The notes: generated by a model from the sequence alone, not told the origin. 64,000 bases of DNA from a bacterium (GCA_028713675.1 JAQTNV010000003.1:1-64000); one strand, 5' to 3'; positions 1 to 9,680 are shown, counted from the stretch's first letter. Program-made: numbers and translations.

Positions 1-72
1 AAACCCGAAACCAGAAACCCGAAACCAGAAACCCGAAACCAGAAACCCGAAACCAAAAACCCGAAACCAAAA
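1..72. repeat. Heptamer tandem repeat (CCGAAAC/CAGAAAC family)
   Basis: About ten consecutive 7-bp units alternating CCGAAAC and CAGAAAC, decaying to CCAAAAAC at the right end. The array runs to within 2 bp of the trpC start codon, so no ordinary ribosome binding site precedes that gene. The same word family reappears inside the pilV coding region near 60954. Confidence 0.9.
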
Positions 73-74
73 AA

Positions 75-875
75 ATGGATTTGCTGGAGAAAATAGTTAA
101 CGCCAAGCGGAAGGAAATCGCAGAGACCCGGAAGTCCCGGACGGTTGCGGAACTCCAGTCGATGATCGCCGATTCTCCCCGACCGCGGAGCCTGCCGGAG
201 GCGATTTTAAATAATCCCCCGGGGATCATCGCCGAAATCAAGCGCCGGTCGCCTTCGGCCGGGGAAATCCAGGAAGGACTGGACCGGGATGGGGTGGCTG
301 ACCTGGCCGGGCGCTATGCGGCAGGGGGGGCGGCGGCCATCTCGGTCCTGACGGAAACCCAATTTTTCGGGGGCAGTCCGAAGGACCTGGCCGCGGTCAA
401 GAAAGAGACCCGCCTGCCGGTCCTGATGAAGGATTTCATCCTGGATGAGTACCAGTTGCTTTTCGCCCGGGCCATCGGGGCGGATTCGATCCTCCTGATC
501 GCCAGGATCCTGGAGGATTCCCGGCTCCGGATGCTTCTGGAGCGGGGGAGGGAGCTGGATTTCGAACCCCTGGTGGAGGTTCATAACCGGGAAGAGCTGG
601 CGCGCGCAATCAAGGCCGGGGCGGTCCTGATCGGGATCAATAACCGGGACCTGCAAACCTTAAAAACCGACTTGGCCGTGACCAGGAGCCTCCTGCCGGA
701 AATCCCGAGGGATCGGGTGGCCGTCAGCGAAAGCGGGATCAGGACCCGGGAGGAAATTGAGGTATTATGGGGCCTGGGGGCCAGGGGTTTCCTGATTGGG
801 GAGTCACTGCTGAAGGCTGGCGACCCGGCCAAAAAACTGAGAGAATTGACCGGGAAAACCCCGGTAAGCCGGTAA
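75..875 (+). CDS. trpC: Indole-3-glycerol phosphate synthase
   Basis: Closes the indole ring by decarboxylating 1-(o-carboxyphenylamino)-1-deoxyribulose 5-phosphate, the fourth step of tryptophan synthesis in the cytoplasm. The 266-residue protein is a normal full-length single-domain TIM barrel. Family catalytic positions are visible: E54-x-K56 followed by RRSPS, K119-D120-F, E168 in the EVH motif, N189 in INNRDL, and E219-S220-G. It is not fused to trpF, which lies separately at 2545. The ATG abuts a heptamer repeat array and no Shine-Dalgarno sequence is evident, so it may be translationally coupled to a gene upstream of the window, probably trpD. It is the first gene of the trp cluster seen here. 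Confidence 0.96.
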   Translation: MDLLEKIVNAKRKEIAETRKSRTVAELQSMIADSPRPRSLPEAILNNPPGIIAEIKRRSPSAGEIQEGLDRDGVADLAGRYAAGGAAAISVLTETQFFGGSPKDLAAVKKETRLPVLMKDFILDEYQLLFARAIGADSILLIARILEDSRLRMLLERGRELDFEPLVEVHNREELARAIKAGAVLIGINNRDLQTLKTDLAVTRSLLPEIPRDRVAVSESGIRTREEIEVLWGLGARGFLIGESLLKAGDPAKKLRELTGKTPVSR

Positions 876-921
876 ATTGGGGATTCATTAAGCTGGTAAA
901 AAAGAGAAAGGAGAAGGAAAG

Positions 922-2271
922 ATGGAGGTCAAAATTTTACTGAAAGAAAGCGAAATGCCGAAGGAATGGTACAACATCATGCCGGATCTTCCCTCCCCGC
1001 TGCCGCCGCCCCTGCATCCGGGCACCAAAAAGCCGGTCGGTCCGGATGATTTAAAGGCGATTTTCCCGATGGCCCTGATCGAGCAGGAGATGTCGCCGGA
1101 GCGCTGGATCAAGATCCCGGAAGAGGTTTTAAAGATCTATACCCTCTGGAGGCCGTCGCCGGTCTACCGGGCCCTGCGGCTCGAGGAGGCCCTGAAGTCC
1201 CCGGCGAAGATTTATTACAAATACGAAGGGGTGAGCCCCGCCGGCAGTCACAAACCCAATACCGCGGTGCCCCAGGCGTATTACAACAAGAAGGAAGGGA
1301 TCAAGCGGATCGCCACCGAGACCGGGGCGGGCCAGTGGGGGAGCGCGCTCTGCTTCGCCACCAGGCTGTTCGGGATGGAATGCACCGTATACATGGTCAA
1401 GGTGAGCTACGAGCAGAAACCCTACCGGCGGAGCATGATGGAGACCTGGGGCGGGAAGGTGATCCCGAGCCCCAGCAATCTCACTAATGCGGGCAAACAG
1501 ATCCTGGCGGGCGATCCCAATTCGCCGGGGAGCCTGGGAATCGCGATCAGCGAGGCGGTCGAGGACGCCGCGACCCACCCGGACACCAATTATTCCCTGG
1601 GGAGCGTTTTGAATCACGTCTGCCTCCACCAGACGATCATCGGCATGGAAGCCAAGAAACAGCTGGCCATGGTGGGCGATTACCCGGACGTGGTCATCGG
1701 CTGCGTGGGCGGGGGAAGCAATTTCGCGGGAATGGCCATTCCCTTTGTCCAGGACAAGCTGGCCGGGAAGAAAGTCAGATGCCTGGGTGTAGAGCCGGCC
1801 GTCTGTCCCTCGCTGACCAGGGGGATTTACGCTTACGACTTCGGGGATGCCGTCGGCCTGACCCCGCTTCTGAAAATGTACACCCTGGGTCACAGCTTCG
1901 TGCCGCCCCGGATCCACGCCGGCGGACTCCGGTATCACGGGGACGCGCCCCTGCTCTGCCACCTGCTCAAGCTCGGGCTGGTCGAGGCCAAGGCCTATAC
2001 CCAGAGGCCGGTCTTCGAGGCGGCGGTTACCTTCGCCCGCGCCGAGGGAATCATCATGGCCCCGGAGAGCGCGCATGCCTGCAAGGCGGTTTTTGACGAG
2101 GTGGAGCGCTGCAAGCAGGAAGGCAAGAAAGAGACGATTCTTTTCAATCTTTCCGGGCACGGCCTGGTCGACATGGCGGCTTATGACGATTATTTCTCGG
2201 GCAAGATGCAGGATGTCGCGCTTTCGGAAAGTGAGCTGAAGAAGGCGATGGCCGATCTGCCCAAGGTATAA
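922..2271 (+). CDS. trpB2: Tryptophan synthase beta chain, TrpB2 type
   Basis: A PLP enzyme condensing indole (or a related indole donor) with serine or phosphoserine to give tryptophan. At 449 residues it is longer than ordinary TrpB and has TrpB2 features: the N-terminal block around [18 protein letters not shown], the WRPSPVYRA substrate segment, the Schiff-base lysine K111 in the SHKPN motif, [10 protein letters not shown] near 133-142, and the phosphate loop GGGSN at 263-267. Starts at ATG 922 after a purine-rich AGGAGAAGGA ribosome site. It sits between trpC and trpF, with a classical trpB also present at 3307, so the operon carries both paralogues. Known biology: TrpB2 proteins do not form the usual stable complex with TrpA and may act as an indole-salvage or serine-deaminase-like synthase. 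Confidence 0.93.
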   Translation: MEVKILLKESEMPKEWYNIMPDLPSPLPPPLHPGTKKPVGPDDLKAIFPMALIEQEMSPERWIKIPEEVLKIYTLWRPSPVYRALRLEEALKSPAKIYYKYEGVSPAGSHKPNTAVPQAYYNKKEGIKRIATETGAGQWGSALCFATRLFGMECTVYMVKVSYEQKPYRRSMMETWGGKVIPSPSNLTNAGKQILAGDPNSPGSLGIAISEAVEDAATHPDTNYSLGSVLNHVCLHQTIIGMEAKKQLAMVGDYPDVVIGCVGGGSNFAGMAIPFVQDKLAGKKVRCLGVEPAVCPSLTRGIYAYDFGDAVGLTPLLKMYTLGHSFVPPRIHAGGLRYHGDAPLLCHLLKLGLVEAKAYTQRPVFEAAVTFARAEGIIMAPESAHACKAVFDEVERCKQEGKKETILFNLSGHGLVDMAAYDDYFSGKMQDVALSESELKKAMADLPKV

Positions 2272-2544
2272 AAAACGGAGCCGGTAACCGGAAACCGGTA
2301 ACCAGTAACCAGAGAAGAGAAAAAGAAGGTTGCTGGGTGGATCGGTGGTTGGAAAAGAAGGGGTTTTTTCCAGTCCAAGGGCTGGAAAGCGGTTTATAGA
2401 GCGCTAGGAGGAGGAACGAGAGCGGGAAGGCCGGGCGGGGAGAAGGTAAACCCGGATCAGGTCTGGGCCGGGTGAACGCCGGAAAAATTGAGAAAGTTGA
2501 TCTGACTTTCAACCCGCCCGGCCTTCAAGCTTTTGAGCCGCTTT
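2272..2544. repeat. Intergenic stretch with CCGGTAA/CCAGTAA heptamers
   Basis: About 270 bp between trpB2 and trpF without a supportable gene. Positions 2281-2314 are heptamer units (CCGGTAA, CCGGAAA, CCGGTAA, CCAGTAA, CCAGAGA). The rest is purine-rich on the plus strand. I saw no convincing terminator or promoter. Confidence 0.75.
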
Positions 2545-3171
2545 ATGATCAAGGTCAAGATCTGCGGCATCACCCGGCCGGAAGACGCCCGGGCCGCGGC
2601 GGAAGCCGGGGCGGATTATCTCGGCCTCAATTTTTATCCCCGGAGCCGGCGTTTCATCACTCCGGCGAAAGCGGAGAAAATTGTCCGGTCAGTAGAATCC
2701 GCCCGGGTTAAATGGACCGGGGTATTCGTCGACGAGAAAATCGACCGCATCCGAAAAATCGTCCGGGAAACCGGGCTCCGCCTGGTCCAGCTGCACGGGG
2801 ATGAGCCCGAAGATTACTGCCGGGACTTGGCCCGGGAAATCGACCGGGTGAAGATCATCAAGGTTTTCAGAATCCGGGGTGAAGCCCGGGTCAAAATCCC
2901 CGGGAGATTCCCGGCGGATTATTTCCTTTTTGATACCTATTCCCCCGGTTACGGGGGATCAGGCCGGGCCTGGGACTGGAGAACGCTGGAAGGGAAGAAG
3001 CTGCCCCGGCAGCGGTTATTTCTTTCCGGGGGATTGACCCCGGAAAATGTCCGGGAAGCCGTCCGCCTGGTCAGGCCTTACGGTGTGGATGTGGCTTCGG
3101 GAGTGGAAAGCTTGCCGGGGAAGAAAGACGTAAAAAAGATGAGGGAATTTATTCGAAGGGCAAAAAGTTAA
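2545..3171 (+). CDS. trpF: Phosphoribosylanthranilate isomerase
   Basis: Catalyses the Amadori rearrangement of N-(5-phosphoribosyl)anthranilate to the deoxyribulose phosphate that TrpC consumes. The 208-residue TIM barrel carries the family signature KICGITRPEDA at 5-15 with the general base C7. D130 in LFDTYSPG is the expected general acid. The phosphate-binding loops LSGGLTPENV and VDVASGVES follow. I use ATG 2545 because the protein then begins MIKVKICGIT like its relatives. An upstream in-frame TTG at 2533 would add four residues and cannot be excluded. No strong ribosome site is visible for either. Confidence 0.94.
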   Translation: MIKVKICGITRPEDARAAAEAGADYLGLNFYPRSRRFITPAKAEKIVRSVESARVKWTGVFVDEKIDRIRKIVRETGLRLVQLHGDEPEDYCRDLAREIDRVKIIKVFRIRGEARVKIPGRFPADYFLFDTYSPGYGGSGRAWDWRTLEGKKLPRQRLFLSGGLTPENVREAVRLVRPYGVDVASGVESLPGKKDVKKMREFIRRAKS

Positions 3172-3306
3172 AATTAAATGGTAGCCGCAGGCTTCAGCCT
3201 GCGTTTTTAGTGGCAAGTAGCAAGTAGCAGGTAGCAGGTAACAGGTAACAGGTAACAGGTAAAGAATAATAATATTTCCGGACATTAATATCTGGATAAT
3301 GGACTG
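3172..3306. repeat. REP-like palindrome plus GTAGCAA/GTAACAG heptamers
   Basis: Positions 3181-3203 contain the palindrome GTAGCCGCAGGCTTCAGCCT followed by GCG and a short T run; a copy in the opposite orientation lies at 58514-58536. From 3211 to 3262 follows a heptamer array (GTAGCAA, GTAGCAG, GTAACAG repeated). The palindrome with its T run could act as a weak terminator between trpF and trpB, but that is inference. Confidence 0.85.
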
Positions 3307-4494
3307 ATGACGAAAAACAGAAAAAAATACAATTTTCCGGATGCCAAAGGTTACTTCGGGAGATTCGGGGGCAGGTTTGTCCCCGAAACCTTGATCCCGG
3401 CCCTGGATGAACTGGAGAACGGTTATCGGCAGATCCGACGGGATCAGGCTTTCCGGAAGGAATACCGGCGGCTGATGCATGATTTCGCCGGGAGGCCGAC
3501 ACCCCTGTATTTCGCGGCCCGAATGACCCGGGATCTGGGCCGGGCTCAGGTCCATATCAAACGGGAAGACCTCGCGCATACCGGCGCCCACAAGATCAAC
3601 AACGCCCTGGGCCAGGCTCTCCTGGCCCGGAGGCTCGGGAAGACCAGGATTATCGCCGAGACCGGGGCCGGCCAGCACGGGGTGGCCGCCGCCACCGCCG
3701 CGGCGTTTCTGGGCCTGGCCTGCGAGGTTTACATGGGGGAGGAGGACATCCGGCGCCAGCACCTGAACGTGGTCCGGATGGAGCAGCTGGGAGCAAGGGT
3801 TATCCCGGTAAGCTCAGGCTCCAAAACCCTGAAGGACGCCGTCAACGAAGCCATCCGGGATTGGGTCTCCAATGTCGATCATACCCATTACCTGCTGGGC
3901 TCGGTGGTCGGACCGCATCCCTATCCGATGATTGTCCGGGATTTCCAGTCGGTAATCGGGGAGGAAATCAAAAAGGAATTCGGCCGGAGGGGGAACCGGT
4001 TTCCGGATTACCTGATCGCCTGCGTAGGCGGAGGCAGCAACGCCGCCGGGATGTTTTATCCTTTCATCGACTGCCCCCGGGTCAGAAAAATCGGGGTGGA
4101 AGCGGGGGGAACCGGCGGAAAAAGCGGGGCCTCGCTCGGACGGGGCCGGCCCGGGGTTCTGCACGGGGCTTTCACCTACCTGCTCCAGGATAAAGACGGG
4201 CAGATCGCCGAAGCCCACTCTATCTCCGCCGGCCTGGATTATCCCGGTGTCGGCCCGGAGCTCTCCCACTGGAAAGAAGCGGGACTGGTCGAATATCAAC
4301 AGGTCTCCGACCGGGAGGCGATCCGGGGATTCAAATATCTGTCGCAAACAGAGGGAATCATTCCCGCCCTGGAATCGTCCCACGCCGCGGCGTTTTTGCT
4401 GAAATTTATCAAAAAAACCAGGAAGAACGAGATCGTCGTCCTGAACTTGTCCGGGCGGGGGGATAAGGACCTGGAAATCGTGGAAAGAGAATAA
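3307..4494 (+). CDS. trpB: Tryptophan synthase beta chain
   Basis: The classical PLP-dependent beta subunit, which joins indole channelled from TrpA with serine to make tryptophan. The 395-residue length is normal. The N-terminal [15 protein letters not shown] signature is at 15-29, the Schiff-base lysine is K96 in AHKINNA, and the glycine-rich phosphate loop is [10 protein letters not shown] near 239-248. The catalytic HIKRED and AETGAGQHG segments are intact, so it looks functional. It is separated from its partner trpA by an 843-bp methyltransferase gene instead of being adjacent. The start is the ATG at 3307. Confidence 0.96.
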   Translation: MTKNRKKYNFPDAKGYFGRFGGRFVPETLIPALDELENGYRQIRRDQAFRKEYRRLMHDFAGRPTPLYFAARMTRDLGRAQVHIKREDLAHTGAHKINNALGQALLARRLGKTRIIAETGAGQHGVAAATAAAFLGLACEVYMGEEDIRRQHLNVVRMEQLGARVIPVSSGSKTLKDAVNEAIRDWVSNVDHTHYLLGSVVGPHPYPMIVRDFQSVIGEEIKKEFGRRGNRFPDYLIACVGGGSNAAGMFYPFIDCPRVRKIGVEAGGTGGKSGASLGRGRPGVLHGAFTYLLQDKDGQIAEAHSISAGLDYPGVGPELSHWKEAGLVEYQQVSDREAIRGFKYLSQTEGIIPALESSHAAAFLLKFIKKTRKNEIVVLNLSGRGDKDLEIVERE

Positions 4495-4502
4495 GCGACG
4501 CG

Positions 4503-5345
4503 ATGGTGAAGGATTTTATTAAACAAATCATCCCGAAACCGGTCAGGCGAAAAATACGATGGGTTTATGATCTTTTTCTTGATCTCCTCGATCTGCTCGG
4601 AGGGAAACGGGACCAGCTGACTCCTCCCCGGAGGATGATTTTCATCGGCGACGGCGATTTCCGGAAAATCGGGGAAGAGTTCTTTCATTACTTTATTGAA
4701 CTGGGGGGGCTCAAGCCGGCAGACAGGGTGCTGGAAATCGGATGCGGGATCGGCCGGATGGCTGTGCCCTTATCGGGCTATCTGAAATCCGGGGGCAGTT
4801 ATGAAGGCTTTGATATCGTCGCGGATGGGATCGAATGGTGCCAGAAAAAAATCACCCCGAGATTTCCGAATTTTCAATTCAAATCAGTTGATGTCTTCAA
4901 CCAGGCCTACAATCCCAAAGGGAAGTTCAAAGCATCCGAATATGCGTTCCCGTATCCGGATGAATCGTTTGATTTCATATTTCTCACTTCCGTGTTTACC
5001 CACATGCTTCCTCCGGACCTGGAGCATTACTTTTCCGAGCTCACCCGGGTTCTCAAGAGAGGGGGGAAATGCTTCATTACTTATTTTCTGCTAAACGAAG
5101 AGTCCGGAAAACTCGTCGGCGAAGGCCGTTCCACGCTGGACTTCAAATCCGGCGGCAGCGGATATCACACGATCGACCGGAACACCCCCGAGGAGGCGGT
5201 CGCTTACGCAGAGGATATGATCCGGGAGCTTTATCGTAAATATCGGCTGACCATCATCAGCCCGGTTCATTACGGTTCCTGGTGCGCCCGGGATAAATAC
5301 TTGAGTTATCAGGATATTGTGATCGCGGAAAAAAAGGAGATTTAA
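4503..5345 (+). CDS. Class I SAM-dependent methyltransferase
   Basis: Predicted cytoplasmic methyltransferase of 280 residues with unknown substrate. The SAM-binding motif I is VLEIGCGIGRM at 76-86, followed by an acidic loop (EGFDIVADGI) and a motif II/III region FDFIFLTSVFTHML; a post-I segment LTRVLKRGGKCF is typical of the Methyltransf_11/25 type. It begins 8 bp after the trpB stop and ends 7 bp before trpA, so it is very probably co-transcribed with the trp genes although no tryptophan-pathway step needs it. Related proteins often sit in polysaccharide or natural-product clusters. The insertion between trpB and trpA is the odd feature. Confidence 0.8.
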   Translation: MVKDFIKQIIPKPVRRKIRWVYDLFLDLLDLLGGKRDQLTPPRRMIFIGDGDFRKIGEEFFHYFIELGGLKPADRVLEIGCGIGRMAVPLSGYLKSGGSYEGFDIVADGIEWCQKKITPRFPNFQFKSVDVFNQAYNPKGKFKASEYAFPYPDESFDFIFLTSVFTHMLPPDLEHYFSELTRVLKRGGKCFITYFLLNEESGKLVGEGRSTLDFKSGGSGYHTIDRNTPEEAVAYAEDMIRELYRKYRLTIISPVHYGSWCARDKYLSYQDIVIAEKKEI

Positions 5346-5352
5346 AGTCCTA

Positions 5353-6159
5353 ATGAATCGAATTGATCAAAGCTTTTCCCGGCTGAAAGCGCAGCAGAAG
5401 AAAGCTCTCATAACCTATATTACCGCCGGAGACCCGGACCTGGAGACCACCGTCCGGATAACGCTGGAACTGGAACAGCGGGGAGCGGACATTATTGAAC
5501 TCGGGATCCCGTTTTCCGATCCGCTGGCTGACGGGGCGACGATCCAGGCCGCCTCCACCCGGGCCCTGAACCGGGGCACCACCCTGAAGGCGATTTTATC
5601 CGCGGTGGGAAAAATCCGGAGGCGGAGCCAGATCCCCCTGGTTTTAATGGGGTATCTCAACCCGATCCTGGCCCTGGGGAGCGAACGGTTCTTCACCCGG
5701 GCCGCGGCCGCCGGGGTGGACGGGGTGATCATCCCCGACCTGCCCGCGGGGGAAATGGCCCGGATTTCCCGGGAGTCCCGCCGGCGCGGGATCGCCCCGA
5801 TATTCCTGGTTGCGCCCAATACCCCGGAAGAAAGAATCAAAATAATCTGCCGGGAAAGCCGGGGCTATATCTACTGCGTCTCGGTCAAGGGCGTAACCGG
5901 GGCCAGGACGAAACTGCCCCGGACCATCGGTTCGATGGTAATGCGGGTCAAAAGTTTCTCCGCTCTTCCGGTGGTGGTGGGGTTCGGGATTTCGACGCCG
6001 GACCAGGCCCGCTGGGTCTGCTCCCCCGCCGGGGGAAAGGCCGACGGGGTGGTGGTGGGCAGCGCCCTGGTCAAAATCATTGAAAAATCCCGGGATCGAA
6101 AAAGAATGCTTTCCGCCCTGGCCGATTTTACCCGGGGTTTGCGGAAATCTTTGGAATGA
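5353..6159 (+). CDS. trpA: Tryptophan synthase alpha chain
   Basis: Cleaves indole-3-glycerol phosphate to indole and glyceraldehyde 3-phosphate, passing indole to TrpB. The 268-residue TIM barrel is of normal length. The catalytic acids are E49 in IIELGIPFSDP and D60 in PLADG; the YITAGDP strand at 22-28 and the glycine-rich phosphate site VVGFGIST near 207-214 are present. The usual flexible loop 6 appears as KGVTGARTKLP. It closes the trp cluster and is followed by 180 bp before a membrane protein gene. Confidence 0.95.
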   Translation: MNRIDQSFSRLKAQQKKALITYITAGDPDLETTVRITLELEQRGADIIELGIPFSDPLADGATIQAASTRALNRGTTLKAILSAVGKIRRRSQIPLVLMGYLNPILALGSERFFTRAAAAGVDGVIIPDLPAGEMARISRESRRRGIAPIFLVAPNTPEERIKIICRESRGYIYCVSVKGVTGARTKLPRTIGSMVMRVKSFSALPVVVGFGISTPDQARWVCSPAGGKADGVVVGSALVKIIEKSRDRKRMLSALADFTRGLRKSLE

Positions 6160-6342
6160 TTTTGCTGATATTATTTTAATACCAGCGGAAGCAGTGCCGG
6201 GCCCGACCGGAACCCGGACCGGTTCGCAGAAACAGGCCGGGGGTTTTACCCTGACAATTTCGGGAGTGCCGTCGGCCTGCCCCGCTTTTCTGGTCGCGAA
6301 TTTAAATTCTTTTTGCTCAGCCATTTGCCTATAATCAAAAAG

Positions 6343-8622
6343 ATGAAATACCGCAGGGATCTTTTTTATCTGCTTCTGCTTTTAGGGCTGGCATTTGTTT
6401 TTTGGGGGGAAGCCCTCGCCCCCGGGAAAATGTTCTATTTCCGGGACATCTACTCCGAGATTCTGGCCAAGAAGTATTTCTGGTCCGGGTCGAGCGGGCC
6501 GACGCTCTGGTTTCCATTCGATTTCTTCGGAATACCTTATGCGTCCAATCCTCAGGCCGAAGCGTTTTATTTCCCGAATTTCATGTTTTCGATCCTGGGC
6601 CCGGAGCGGGGAGTGGTGTATGACGTTGTTTTTTATCACCTGCTTTTCCTGTCGACCTTTTATCTGGCTTTGCGAAAGATCGGATTCAAGGAAGAAGCCA
6701 GCCTGATTGGCTCGATCGGGTTCGGATTCGGGGGATATCTGATTTCGCTGGGTTCCATTCCCCTGTTTTTCCGGACCATTGCCTGGCTGGGTTTGCTGAT
6801 CATTTGCCTGGATGAGGCTTTGGAAACAAAGTGGCTCAGGTGGACTCTCTGGCTGGGACTGGTGATGGCGGTGCAGATTTTGGGCGGGGAGATTCAACTG
6901 GCGGGGATGAGCTGGGTATTAGCTTTCGGGATGGTGGCGCTGGCCCCCCGGAAGAGGACATCCCCCCGGGATTTGTTCCGCGCCTCGGGGGCGATGGCTT
7001 TGGGCCTGGTCTGGGGAGTGATTTTGATTCTTCCCCAAATTGCCTTGACCGGAGAGCTGGTCACTCTTTCCAACCGGGCGGGCGGGATGAATCTTTCGGA
7101 TGCGATGGTCTGGTCTCTGGCGCCCTCCCAGTTGATTTCGCTCATCGTTCCGAATTACCTGCTTCCCTCCACCGCGGGCCAATTCTGGGGATTGGGGTTT
7201 TTTCATGGTTTCCCATATTTCTTAAGCCATTACCTGGGGGTGACTTTATTGCTGATGGTGGTCCTGTCCTGGGCAGGTCCGGGTAAATGGAGGGGACTGT
7301 TCTGGCTGGCTTTGGCTTTGTTCGGTTTGGTGATGATTTTGGGGGACAGCGCGGGGGTATATACGTTTTTTTACAAACATCTGCCCGGTTTTAATCTGTT
7401 TCGGTTCCCGGAGAAGTTTTTTTTGTTTTTGAACTTCGGCTCCGCCATGCTCGCGGTTTATGGGTATGAATATTGCTCCCTCCGCAGGCAGTTTTCCCCC
7501 TGGGGGTCGGGGGCGTGTTTTCTGGCCGCGGCTGTCATTATCATCCTGCTTTTAATCTATCCGCTGCGGATCCAGGAATTTAAAGACAATTACCATACCG
7601 TTACCGAATATCTTTACTGGAGGAATATTTTACGGGTTTCGATGTTTTTCCTGCTGGGATTGGGATTGGTTTTGTCGGCGGGAAAGCTCTCGAGGGGCGG
7701 GCTGGGATTGGGATTGGCGTTGGTGCTTTTCGGGGACCTGTTTTTTGCCCATTATCGGCTTAATCCGGTAACAAAAATGGAATTTTTCCAGCCGAATGAA
7801 TACATTAAAAATCTGCTGGCGCAGGAGAAGGATCGGATCGTTCCCCCGCGCATATTTTCGATTTCCCCGCCGAAACAGGATCTGATTTTACAAAGGCTTT
7901 CGGACCCGGTGCTGTCTTTCAAGGATTTTCAAAATTCGCTGGAATCCGGGTGGGCTGTTTATTTTGGTTTGAATAATATCCGTTGGGCCGGAGGCACCTT
8001 TTATCCGAAGGAAGTGAGCAAATTCAAGAAAATTATCGGGGCAGCCAAATGGCCGGATAACGACCTGATCCTGGCCCGGGCCGGGGTGGAATATTTATAT
8101 TACCGTGACCGCGGGTTCACCGGCATTCCGGGCGCTTTTCCCCGGGCCATGGTTTTTTATCAAGCCCGGGCGCTTTCCGATCAGGATCAGATCATCAAGC
8201 TCTGGTCAACTCCGGATTTTCCCGCCGAGCAGGTACTCCTGGTGGAAACTGAGCCGGAGAAGCTGACTCCCGGCTCGAAATTAATGAAATCCGAGCCGGC
8301 GGCGGTGATGGAATACCAGAACGAGAAAGTGGCAGTGGAGGCGGAGGCCAGGGAGGCGGGCTGGCTTTTGCTTTTAGACAGTTATTACCCCGGCTGGAAG
8401 GCGGAGGTTGACGGCCGGCCCGGGGAGATTTACCGCGGGGACGGATTTTTCCGGGCGGTGAAGATTCCCCAGGGAAAACATCGGGTGGTTTTCCATTATT
8501 ACCCGGCGGTTTTCAGGAATTCGGTCGGGGTCAGTGCGACCGGGCTTTTGGCCTGGCTGGGGTTGATGGTTTTCAGCTTCGTCCGGTCCGGCCGTCAGGA
8601 AAAAAATCTCAACAAGTTTTAA
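6343..8622 (+). CDS. YfhO-family multispanning membrane protein
   Basis: A 759-residue integral membrane protein with about a dozen hydrophobic segments spread over residues 1-500 and a C-terminal soluble beta-rich domain. The architecture, the N-terminal GKMFYFRDIYSEIL region followed by WFPFDFFGIPYASNPQ, and the C-terminal LLLLDSYYPGWKAEVDG motif match YfhO/GT-C-like proteins, which are linked to glycosylation of cell-wall or membrane glycopolymers. Substrate unknown. I prefer ATG 6343 (MKYRRDLFYLL), which gives a positively charged end before the first membrane segment; an in-frame TTG at 6313 would add ten residues. It reads in the same direction as trpA but is probably a separate unit. 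Confidence 0.82.
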   Translation: MKYRRDLFYLLLLLGLAFVFWGEALAPGKMFYFRDIYSEILAKKYFWSGSSGPTLWFPFDFFGIPYASNPQAEAFYFPNFMFSILGPERGVVYDVVFYHLLFLSTFYLALRKIGFKEEASLIGSIGFGFGGYLISLGSIPLFFRTIAWLGLLIICLDEALETKWLRWTLWLGLVMAVQILGGEIQLAGMSWVLAFGMVALAPRKRTSPRDLFRASGAMALGLVWGVILILPQIALTGELVTLSNRAGGMNLSDAMVWSLAPSQLISLIVPNYLLPSTAGQFWGLGFFHGFPYFLSHYLGVTLLLMVVLSWAGPGKWRGLFWLALALFGLVMILGDSAGVYTFFYKHLPGFNLFRFPEKFFLFLNFGSAMLAVYGYEYCSLRRQFSPWGSGACFLAAAVIIILLLIYPLRIQEFKDNYHTVTEYLYWRNILRVSMFFLLGLGLVLSAGKLSRGGLGLGLALVLFGDLFFAHYRLNPVTKMEFFQPNEYIKNLLAQEKDRIVPPRIFSISPPKQDLILQRLSDPVLSFKDFQNSLESGWAVYFGLNNIRWAGGTFYPKEVSKFKKIIGAAKWPDNDLILARAGVEYLYYRDRGFTGIPGAFPRAMVFYQARALSDQDQIIKLWSTPDFPAEQVLLVETEPEKLTPGSKLMKSEPAAVMEYQNEKVAVEAEAREAGWLLLLDSYYPGWKAEVDGRPGEIYRGDGFFRAVKIPQGKHRVVFHYYPAVFRNSVGVSATGLLAWLGLMVFSFVRSGRQEKNLNKF

Positions 8623-8716
8623 CCCCGAAAACAGAACGACGGATTCGAAACTCTGCCAGGTTTCTTGGCCGGATGTGTATCGGGCGGGGGCGGAGGAAAA
8701 AGATAAGGATGAATTC

Positions 8717-9313
8717 TTATTTGCCCTTGGCCCCGGGAGAATCCGGGGCGTTGACCGCGGCCTGCAGTTTGACTTCCGGTTTCTGCGCCGGGGGCGCGGG
8801 ATTGAGCACCCGGGGAGGGCGCTGCATCATCCGGAGCTTTTCCTCCACGGCCTGGACCTTTTCGATCTGTTCCTGGGCCGCTTCCAGCAGCTTCAGGTGG
8901 GTATCGATTTCGGAACGGAGATTGGTCTCAAACTGGAGCTTCTGGCGCTTGAGTTCCTTGATCTCGTTCAGGATCTCCCCCAGGCGCACCTGGGCCTCCC
9001 GGATGATGTCCTCGGCCTTGAGCTCGGCCTCGGAGAGGACAATCCGGGCTTCCTTGAGGGAGTTGGCCCGGACATCCTCGGTGATTTTCTGGGCGGTGAT
9101 GATGGCGGATTTAAGGATATCCTCCTTGCTCCGGTATTCGTCCACCAGGTTTTTCAGGCGGATCAGCTCTTCCTTGAGCTTCTGGTTTTCCAGGATCTGG
9201 CCTTCGAACTCGTCCCGGAGCAGGTTGAGGAATTCCTCCACCTCCCGGAAATCATAACCCCGGATCCTCCGGCGAAAGGTCTGCTGCTGGATGTCTAAGG
9301 GCGTTACTTTCAT
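8717..9313 (-). CDS. DivIVA-domain coiled-coil protein
   Basis: A 198-residue cytoplasmic protein of the DivIVA family. These proteins recognise curved membrane and organise cell division or polar growth. The N-terminal motif MKVTPLDIQQQTF, with RRRIRGYDFREVEEFL, is the characteristic lipid-binding DivIVA head. Residues 35-170 are a long charged coiled coil. The proline/alanine-rich tail ends KGK. An AAGG-type ribosome site precedes ATG 9313. It lies 60 bp downstream of yggT on the same strand, and the yggS-proC-yggT-divIVA order is a familiar arrangement in several phyla, here with a large gene inserted. Confidence 0.9.
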   Translation of the reverse strand: MKVTPLDIQQQTFRRRIRGYDFREVEEFLNLLRDEFEGQILENQKLKEELIRLKNLVDEYRSKEDILKSAIITAQKITEDVRANSLKEARIVLSEAELKAEDIIREAQVRLGEILNEIKELKRQKLQFETNLRSEIDTHLKLLEAAQEQIEKVQAVEEKLRMMQRPPRVLNPAPPAQKPEVKLQAAVNAPDSPGAKGK

Positions 9314-9373
9314 CGGCGTACCCTTCCTTTTCGGTTAAATTTACCCGTTGTTCCCTTATTTATTTGGCCGGCT

Positions 9374-9673
9374 TTATTTCCAGCGCCGGGACAGATCGTA
9401 CATCGAGCCGATGGCGAAATACTTGATAAAGAGAATGATCGCGATGACTACCAGGGGCGAGAGATCCACCCCGCCGTGAATCAGGGGGAGACGGCGGCGG
9501 AGCCAGGAAAGCACCGGGTCGGTCAGGGCGCGGATAAACCTGACGATGGGGTTGTAGGGATCCGGGCTGACCCAGGAAAGAACGGCGGAGATGATTACCA
9601 CCCACATGTAGAAGGTGACCGCGAAATTAAAGATCTCGGCCAGGGCATAAACCAGGTTTCCCAAAACAAACAT
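9374..9673 (-). CDS. YggT-family membrane protein
   Basis: A 99-residue inner-membrane protein with two hydrophobic helices (about 8-30 and 65-90) joined by the family hallmark segment SWVSPDPYNPIVRFI at 34-48 and DPVLSWLRRRLP. The function of YggT proteins is not settled; links to osmotic tolerance, photosystem assembly and division have been made in other organisms. The start MFVLGNLVYALAEI is typical for the family. A TATAAT-like sequence with an extended TG lies only about 8 bp upstream of the ATG, so the transcript may be leaderless. Confidence 0.9.
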   Translation of the reverse strand: MFVLGNLVYALAEIFNFAVTFYMWVVIISAVLSWVSPDPYNPIVRFIRALTDPVLSWLRRRLPLIHGGVDLSPLVVIAIILFIKYFAIGSMYDLSRRWK

Positions 9674-9680
9674 AAATCTA

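Noticed and set aside
1..72. CRISPR or trp attenuator at the left edge
   Set aside because: Plain heptamer repeats; no leader peptide with Trp codons or paired stems.
3016..3762. Minus-strand frame over trpF and trpB
   Set aside because: It is antisense to two enzymes and its middle is translated GTAACAG repeats.
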